A stretch of DNA of 64,000 nucleotides. Source: Rhodococcus triatomae (lineage in GTDB: Bacteria; Actinomycetota; Actinomycetes; Mycobacteriales; Mycobacteriaceae). Numbering within the stretch: position 1 is the first letter of the stretch; each line of letters opens with the position of its first letter. A program made the position numbers and the translations under genes. Below, one piece after another: positions 59,282 through 64,000 of this stretch. The DNA lies in assembly GCF_014217785.1 (NCBI RefSeq), contig NZ_CP048814.1:2542001-2606000 (forward strand). Direction: 5' to 3'. The notes under the pieces are model-generated. The model ran no database searches. It was given only the letters and a program-made list of their open reading frames with translations, and had not been told where the DNA came from.

Positions 59282-59354
59282 CGGTCTCAGCCTATCGGCG
59301 CGTCGGGCCGACAGGCGCGCGGGCTGTCGGCGAACGGACGTATCGTCTCGGGAC

Positions 59355-59933
59355 ATGATCATCGTGAGCACCGACGGATCGTGTCTGCGCAACCCCGGCG
59401 GGGCCATCGGTTGGGCGTGGGTCGATCACGAAGGGCCCAGCGCATCGGGTGGGGCCGAGTCCGGAACCAACCAGATCGCCGAGCTCATGGCGCTGCTCGA
59501 AGCGATTCGCGCCCACCCCGGCGACGCGCCCCTGCTCATCGAGTCGGATTCGCAGTACGCGATCAAATGCGCGTCCGACTGGCTCCCCGGCTGGCGGCGG
59601 AAGGGCTGGAAGACGTCGTCCGGTGCCCCGGTCAAGAACCTCGAGCTCGTGCGGAGCATCGACGAGGCCATCACCCGACGCTCCGGCCCGGTCCGTTTCC
59701 GCTGGGTACGCGGTCACGTCGGCAACCACTACAACGAGATCGCCGATACCCTCGCCGGTGCGGCGGCCCGGGCGATCGCCGACGGAAAACCGCCCGCAGA
59801 GGTCGCGACGGCCCCGGCAGCCGCGACGCGTCCACCACTCGAGCGCCCCGCCGACGAGCCGCCGCAGGAGTCCCCGCGAGCGGCCCCGCAGACCCCGGTG
59901 ACCGCGGCGGAAGACGCCCTGACACTCTTCTGA
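59355..59933 (+). CDS. rnhA: ribonuclease HI with proline-rich C-terminal tail
   Basis: 192 residues. Cleaves RNA in RNA-DNA hybrids. Active site residues: Asp in STDGSCLRNPGG near residue 7, Glu in NQIAELMALLEAI, Asp in ESDSQYAIKCASDW, and the last Asp after RGHVGNHYNEIADTLA. The catalytic domain ends near residue 143. A tail of about 50 residues rich in Pro and Ala follows and ends EDALTLF. This ending resembles the QL-S/D-LF beta-clamp-binding peptide. A TATCGT -10-like hexamer lies eight bases before the ATG, so the message may be leaderless. Confidence 0.93.
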   Translation: MIIVSTDGSCLRNPGGAIGWAWVDHEGPSASGGAESGTNQIAELMALLEAIRAHPGDAPLLIESDSQYAIKCASDWLPGWRRKGWKTSSGAPVKNLELVRSIDEAITRRSGPVRFRWVRGHVGNHYNEIADTLAGAAARAIADGKPPAEVATAPAAATRPPLERPADEPPQESPRAAPQTPVTAAEDALTLF

Positions 59934-59934
59934 C

Positions 59935-60882
59935 ATGGATCGAACGGTGACGCACGACAGCGCTGAGACAGAGGACGATCGCGAGGTCGAGGAGGTCCGC
60001 CGGTTCGTCGCGGCGCTCGGCCTACCGGGAATCGTCGACGTCCACACCCACTTCATGCCGTCCAACGTGATGGACAAGGTGTGGCGCTATTTCGATTCCG
60101 CCGGCCCGCTCACCGGACGGCCCTGGCCGATCACCTATCGCCACGACGAGGACGAACGCGTCGCCCGGTTGCGGGCGTTCGGTGTGCGGGCCTTCACCTC
60201 GATGATCTACCCGCACAAGCCCGCGATGGCAGCCTGGCTCAACGGCTGGGCCCGGGACTTCGCTCTCCGCACGCCGGACTGCGTCCGGACCGCGACCTTC
60301 TTCCCGGAACCGGGGGCCGCCGACTACGTGCGCGATGCCGTCGACTCGGGCGTCGGAATCTTCAAGAGTCACATACAGGTGGGCGACTATTCGCCCGACG
60401 ACCCGCTGCTCGAGGGTGTCTGGGGCACGATCGACGACGCCGGCCTTCCGGTGGTGATCCACTGTGGGTCGGGGCCGGCGCCCGGGCGATTCACCGGACC
60501 CGGACCCATCGCCGGGCTCCTGGCGCGCTTTCCGCGCCTGCCTCTCGTGATCGCACACATGGGGATGCCCGAGTACGGGGAGTTCCTCGACCTGGCGACG
60601 CGGTATCCGAACGTGCACCTCGACACGACGATGGCCTTCACCGATTTCTCCGAGGAAGTGGCGCCGTTCCCCACCTCACGCCTCCCGCAACTGGTGGAGC
60701 TCCGCGACCGGATCCTCTTCGGCAGTGACTTCCCGAACATCCCCTACCGGTACCTGCACGCCCTGGAAGGGCTGACCCGGTTCGACCTCGGCGACGACTG
60801 GCTTCGTGCCGTCGTCCACGACAACGGGGCACGATTGTTCCCCGGCACGGCCGGTGGCCCGCTCCCTGCCGTGGACGGGTGA
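59935..60882 (+). CDS. amidohydrolase-family metal-dependent hydrolase
   Basis: 315 residues, starting one base after rnhA ends. Amidohydrolase-2 pattern: metal-binding H-x-H in VDVHTHFMP near residue 38, GIFKSHIQVGDY, His in VVIHCGSGPAPG near 178, IAHMGMPEYGEF near 205 and Asp in LFGSDFPNIPYRYL near 262. The family includes decarboxylases such as those of the ACMSD type and hydrolases; the substrate is not evident. The tight spacing suggests co-transcription with rnhA though no metabolic link is clear. Confidence 0.9.
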   Translation: MDRTVTHDSAETEDDREVEEVRRFVAALGLPGIVDVHTHFMPSNVMDKVWRYFDSAGPLTGRPWPITYRHDEDERVARLRAFGVRAFTSMIYPHKPAMAAWLNGWARDFALRTPDCVRTATFFPEPGAADYVRDAVDSGVGIFKSHIQVGDYSPDDPLLEGVWGTIDDAGLPVVIHCGSGPAPGRFTGPGPIAGLLARFPRLPLVIAHMGMPEYGEFLDLATRYPNVHLDTTMAFTDFSEEVAPFPTSRLPQLVELRDRILFGSDFPNIPYRYLHALEGLTRFDLGDDWLRAVVHDNGARLFPGTAGGPLPAVDG

Positions 60883-61121
60883 CGTCCCCGCTGGTCGTGG
60901 AGTTTCTCGACGTACCAAGATGATTCGTCGCAACTGTCGATTCGGACGAGTCGGGAGAATCCCGTAACAGATCGTGGTCGATGGGGCGATACCCCGGACA
61001 GAGGAATCACAACCGAAGAGCAACACAGCGGTGGCGGTGCCGGAATCTGGCCCGCTGCACTCGGTAGATGCGATGCGGGGGTTGCACTTTCAACCATCAT
61101 CGACCTCGAAGGGATTCTCCC

Positions 61122-62000
61122 ATGCTGTCACGACATGATCTTCTCGGTATCGAATCACCCTGCACCGAAAAGGGTTCCATCTCGTCGTCTCGGAGCGGTG
61201 GCCGAAAGCTGAGGGCGCTGACCGTCGGCGTTGCTGCCGCATCATTGGTGATATTGCCCGCCGGTACGGCATTCGCCCAGCCCGACGGGTCGGACTCGGG
61301 CGGGAGTGCCCAGCCCAGCGAGACGATGCCGCCACGGCCGGACTCCGACGGGCCCAACGCGAATGCGCCGCAATCGCGGAAGCAGGCCGAGAACGACCCC
61401 GGCGCGGCGGCTCTGCCCGGATGTGCGGACTACTGGAATCCCCAGCTCGACAGCTGGTTCATGGTGTGCGGACGCATTCTCGACAAGTACAACGAATTGG
61501 GCGGAGTCGACGGGCCTCTCGGTCTCCCGACATCCGACGAGCTGACCAATCCCGATGGCGTGGGCAAACGTACCTCGTTCACCAACGACTCCTCGATCTA
61601 CTGGTCGCCGGCGTCCGACGCCCACCAGATCGGGGGCGCGATCGGTGCGGAGTGGGCCCGGAAGGGCTGGGAGACCGGTGCCCACGGGTATCCCGTCAGC
61701 GACGAACTGAACGCGCAGGACGGTACCGGCAGGTACAACACGTTCCAGGGAAACTCGGATATCTACTGGCACCCGAACACGGGCACGAGCGCCTTCGCCG
61801 TGTGGGGTGAGATCCGCCAGGCGTGGCTCGAGAGTGGGGCGGAGGCGGGGCGCTTCGGCTTCCCGGTGAGCAACGAGTTCGAGATCGAGGGCGGCTGGGC
61901 CCAGCACTTCCAGAACGGAACCCTCGAGTGGCGTCCCGGTGGCCCTGCCGTTCCGTCCGGTGAGCTTCCCTCGCTGTTCCCGAGCGGGTCGGCCAACTGA
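61122..62000 (+). CDS. secreted LGFP-repeat cell-wall protein
   Basis: 292 residues from ATG 61122 with GAAGGGA upstream. Signal segment ALTVGVAAASLVILPAGTAFA (about 42-63, after a long polar leader), then a Ser/Pro/Gly linker. Three to four LGFP repeats follow: GGVDGPLGLPTSDE, GWETGAHGYPVSDE and GAEAGRFGFPVSNE, with a leading unit near CGRILDKYNELGG. LGFP repeats in corynebacterial mycolyltransferases are thought to anchor proteins to the arabinogalactan. There is no enzymatic domain here, so it is probably a wall-binding protein. Confidence 0.88.
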   Translation: MLSRHDLLGIESPCTEKGSISSSRSGGRKLRALTVGVAAASLVILPAGTAFAQPDGSDSGGSAQPSETMPPRPDSDGPNANAPQSRKQAENDPGAAALPGCADYWNPQLDSWFMVCGRILDKYNELGGVDGPLGLPTSDELTNPDGVGKRTSFTNDSSIYWSPASDAHQIGGAIGAEWARKGWETGAHGYPVSDELNAQDGTGRYNTFQGNSDIYWHPNTGTSAFAVWGEIRQAWLESGAEAGRFGFPVSNEFEIEGGWAQHFQNGTLEWRPGGPAVPSGELPSLFPSGSAN

Positions 62001-62031
62001 TCGGATACCGATCGGGAGCCGAGACGACGAG

Positions 62032-62067
62032 CGGCTGGGGCACATCCATCATGGTGTGCCCCAGCCG
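62032..62067. terminator. strong bidirectional hairpin terminator
   Basis: CGGCTGGGGCACA (62032-62044) pairs perfectly with TGTGCCCCAGCCG (62055-62067), and the loop itself holds CCAT/ATGG, giving an almost unbroken stem. TTT follows on the plus strand. It lies between the convergent LGFP gene and the 3-hydroxyacyl-CoA dehydrogenase gene. Confidence 0.9.
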
Positions 62068-62080
62068 TTTCGACGTCCGA

Positions 62081-62947
62081 TCAGGTGGCGTCCCGCGGGT
62101 ACTTGTAGAACCCCTCGCCGGTGGCGACGCCGAGCTTGCCCTCGTCGATGTAGTTCTCCTTCAGGTACCTCGCGAACTCCTGTTGCTTGGGACCGCCCGC
62201 CGACGAGATGTTGTAGGCGGTGGTGAGCCCGACGACGTCGTAGATCTCGAACGGTCCGTGCGGAGCCCCGGTGGCGATCTTCCATGTCTTGTCGATCATC
62301 TCGGGTTCGGCGATCCCGTCTGCCACCAATTCTCCTGCCGCGCCCAGGAAGGGTACGAGCAGCGAATTGAGGAGGTACCCCGCCTTCTCCTTCTTGATCT
62401 CGATCGGGACCATCCCGATGGCGGACGCGAAGTCCGCCACCTCCTGGTACACCTTCGGATCGGTCTTCTCGGTGCCCATCACCTCGGCGGTGTTGTGGAT
62501 CCAGACCTGGTTGGCGAAATGCAGCGCGAGGAATTTCTCGGGGCGTCCGGTGAACTCCATCAGGCTGCTCGGCAGCAGTGTGGACGAGTTGGTGGCGAAG
62601 ATCGTCTTCGGTGGAGCCACCTCACCGAGACGGGTGTACGTGTCCTTCTTGATGTCGAAGTTCTCCGGGATCGCCTCGATCACCAGGTCGGCATCCTTCA
62701 CGGCTTCCGCGAGATCCGACGAGTAGCTGACCCTGGCCAGCGCCTCGTCGGCCTTGCCGTCGGCCGCGCCGTCGACTTGCTCGACATAGGTTCGGGCCAA
62801 CCCGGTGAATCGCTGTCTCGCCTCGTCCAGGACCGTGGCATCGATGTCGAAGGCGACGACGTCGAAGCCGCTGTAGGCGGTCTGGTAGGCGATCTGCGAT
62901 CCCAGTACGCCGGTGCCGAGCACCGTGACGTTCTTCCATTCGGACAT
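62081..62947 (-). CDS. 3-hydroxyacyl-CoA dehydrogenase
   Basis: 288 residues from ATG 62947 with AAGGAAG ahead. Rossmann motif VLGTGVLGSQIAYQTA near residue 9 (G-x-G-x-x-G), Asp in FDIDATV, active-site NSST and HFANQVW with His-Glu dyad residues, and the C-terminal domain GAPHGPFEIYDVVGL. It is the single-domain FadB2/HBDH type that oxidises 3-hydroxyacyl-CoA (often 3-hydroxybutyryl-CoA) with NAD(P). It could serve the beta-oxidation operons in this window, though it is 6 kb from the nearest. Three further ATG codons upstream are unlikely starts. Confidence 0.92.
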   Translation of the reverse strand: MSEWKNVTVLGTGVLGSQIAYQTAYSGFDVVAFDIDATVLDEARQRFTGLARTYVEQVDGAADGKADEALARVSYSSDLAEAVKDADLVIEAIPENFDIKKDTYTRLGEVAPPKTIFATNSSTLLPSSLMEFTGRPEKFLALHFANQVWIHNTAEVMGTEKTDPKVYQEVADFASAIGMVPIEIKKEKAGYLLNSLLVPFLGAAGELVADGIAEPEMIDKTWKIATGAPHGPFEIYDVVGLTTAYNISSAGGPKQQEFARYLKENYIDEGKLGVATGEGFYKYPRDAT

Positions 62948-63071
62948 GTGCGCTTCCTTCGTGTTCGCGTCGAGGACTCCCCTGCGAGCCCTCGACTCCA
63001 CCCTGCCCGATCCGGGTGGGGCGTGGTGCGGTGTCGCGGCGAAAGTAAGCAACGAGACAGTCCTGCCGGCG

Positions 63072-64000
63072 TCAGTGCGCCCTGCTCTCCCTGGTGTCGC
63101 CGATCACCGTCGGTGAGCGGCGACGGAACTCCCGAGGGCTGACGCCGTACCGTTTCTTGAAGGCGGCACTGAGCGCGAACGGGCTGCCGTAGCCGACGCG
63201 ATCGGCAACGGTTGCCAGAGTGAGGGTTTCGTCGGCCAGTAGGTCGCCGGCCACCGTCAGTCGCCATCGCGACAGGTAGGCGATGGGCGACATGCCCACC
63301 GCGGCGGAGAAGCGCGCGGCGAGGCTGGTGCGGGACACCAGCGCCCGGTCGGCGAGGCTCGCGACGGTCCACGGGTGCTCGGGATGGTCGTGAATGGCAT
63401 CGAGCGCGGCCCCCACCGCGGTGTCGCCGCCGCCGTGGACCCATCCCGGCAGTGCGGCGCCCCGCTCGCCGATCCATGCGCGCAGTGCCGTGATCAGCAC
63501 GATGTCGACGAGACGGTCCAGAACGACGCCCTGTGCATACCCGTCGCCGTCGAGTTCGCGGGCGAGCCAGGCGAGCAGATCCGGATCGACGGTTCCCGCG
63601 GGGAGGTGGACGCAGGGAGGGAGGAGATCCGTCACGAGCCGGCCCACCTCTCCGATGTCCTCGTAGCTTGCGATGATCAGGCTGTCCGGACCGTCCGGCG
63701 CGTTTCCCCAGGTACGCAGGCCCCGGGCCATGCTCTGGTGGAGTGAGGTGCCCTCGGGAGTGGTGCACAACTGTCCGGGATGGATGACGGCCGACGGCTC
63801 GGGCGTCGGGTCCGGGCTCTGCACCGAATACGGCTCGGGGCCGCGAACGAGTGCCACGTCGCCCGGCTCGAGATCCCACTGACGGTCGGCGGCGTGCAAC
63901 TGCGTGGCCCCGGCCGAGGCGACGAGCACCGTGAGTGCAGCCCCGTCCTGCACGCGTACCCACCACGGCGGTCGCATGACGGACCGGAGCGTGAACGCAC
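63072..64000 (-). CDS. AraC-family regulator with cupin domain, N-terminus beyond the right edge
   Basis: At least 309 residues; the reading frame continues past 64000 (AFTLRSVMRPPWWVRVQDG at the right end, typical of cupin_6 AraC regulators). The C-terminal DNA-binding domain is complete: WTVASLADRALVSRTSLAARFSAAVGMSPIAYLSRWRLTVAGDLLADETLTLATVADRVGYGSPFALSAAFKKRYGVSPREFR. The N-terminal half is a metal-independent cupin (WDLEPGDVALVRG). Ligand and targets are unknown; the neighbouring dehydrogenase is on the same strand downstream. Confidence 0.9.
   Translation of the reverse strand, partial: AFTLRSVMRPPWWVRVQDGAALTVLVASAGATQLHAADRQWDLEPGDVALVRGPEPYSVQSPDPTPEPSAVIHPGQLCTTPEGTSLHQSMARGLRTWGNAPDGPDSLIIASYEDIGEVGRLVTDLLPPCVHLPAGTVDPDLLAWLARELDGDGYAQGVVLDRLVDIVLITALRAWIGERGAALPGWVHGGGDTAVGAALDAIHDHPEHPWTVASLADRALVSRTSLAARFSAAVGMSPIAYLSRWRLTVAGDLLADETLTLATVADRVGYGSPFALSAAFKKRYGVSPREFRRRSPTVIGDTRESRAH

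Noticed and set aside
58614-59932. Plus-strand 439-codon frame joining the glycosylase region to RNase HI
   Set aside because: The first 247 codons are antisense to the AlkA-like gene; real RNase HI sequence begins at ATG 59355.

Overview
The window is GC-rich actinobacterial chromosome, most likely from Rhodococcus or a close mycolate-producing relative. This is inferred from content: an EspG/PPE-like ESX accessory pair, a secreted LGFP-repeat cell-wall protein, IdeR-type iron boxes in front of siderophore genes, an MmpL/RND transporter, a stand-alone class Ib nrdF, and a great many acyl-CoA dehydrogenases, SDRs, thiolases and CoA ligases. I saw no rRNA, tRNA, insertion sequence, prophage or CRISPR array.

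Layout. 1-3.7 kb (minus strand): PPE-like protein, EspG, DUF309, LON-domain protein and a truncated alpha/beta hydrolase. 3.8-9.6 kb: TetR gene divergent from an acyl-CoA dehydrogenase-SDR-SDR-SDR run, then an SRPBCC protein and a second TetR. 9.7-12 kb: an acyl-CoA dehydrogenase with its own APH-like kinase, a split version of the ACAD10/11 architecture. 12-20 kb: nrdF, an RND transporter with its MarR regulator, an alkylation-repair operon (methyltransferase, ECF sigma factor, methyltransferase) and a YhgE/Pip-like membrane protein. 19.7-23.6 kb: acyl-CoA dehydrogenase plus SDR, facing a P450-TetR pair. 23.6-26.6 kb: iron-regulated siderophore genes (aryl carrier protein, exporter, isochorismate synthase). 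26.7-30 kb: DUF4126 protein, an acyl-CoA synthetase and an acyl-CoA dehydrogenase.

30.3-56.6 kb is the most interesting part: two adjacent catabolic modules built from paralogous parts. Module 1 (30.3-44.6 kb) has an MFS permease, thiolase, SDR, two CoA ligases, a metallo-hydrolase, a family III CoA transferase, a tandem pair of LysR regulators and an acyl-CoA dehydrogenase-thiolase-hydratase operon. Module 2 (44.9-56.6 kb) has an orphan ligase C-terminal domain, acyl-CoA dehydrogenase, SDR, a second LysR pair of the same two types, a CoA transferase-MaoC hydratase-CitE lyase operon that resembles itaconate or mesaconate catabolism, and a GntR-linked acyl-CoA dehydrogenase-MaoC-thiolase-hydratase operon. 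Together these could activate a carboxylic acid, beta-oxidise it, and cleave a branched C5 dicarboxyl-CoA to central metabolites. The true substrates cannot be read from the sequence.

56.7-64 kb: coiled-coil protein, secreted glycine-zipper protein, AlkA-like glycosylase, RNase HI with a C-terminal tail ending in a clamp-binding-like peptide, amidohydrolase, LGFP protein, 3-hydroxyacyl-CoA dehydrogenase and an AraC regulator running off the right edge. Several genes end in short tandem duplications that include their stop codons, and many divergent promoters carry clear palindromic operator candidates.
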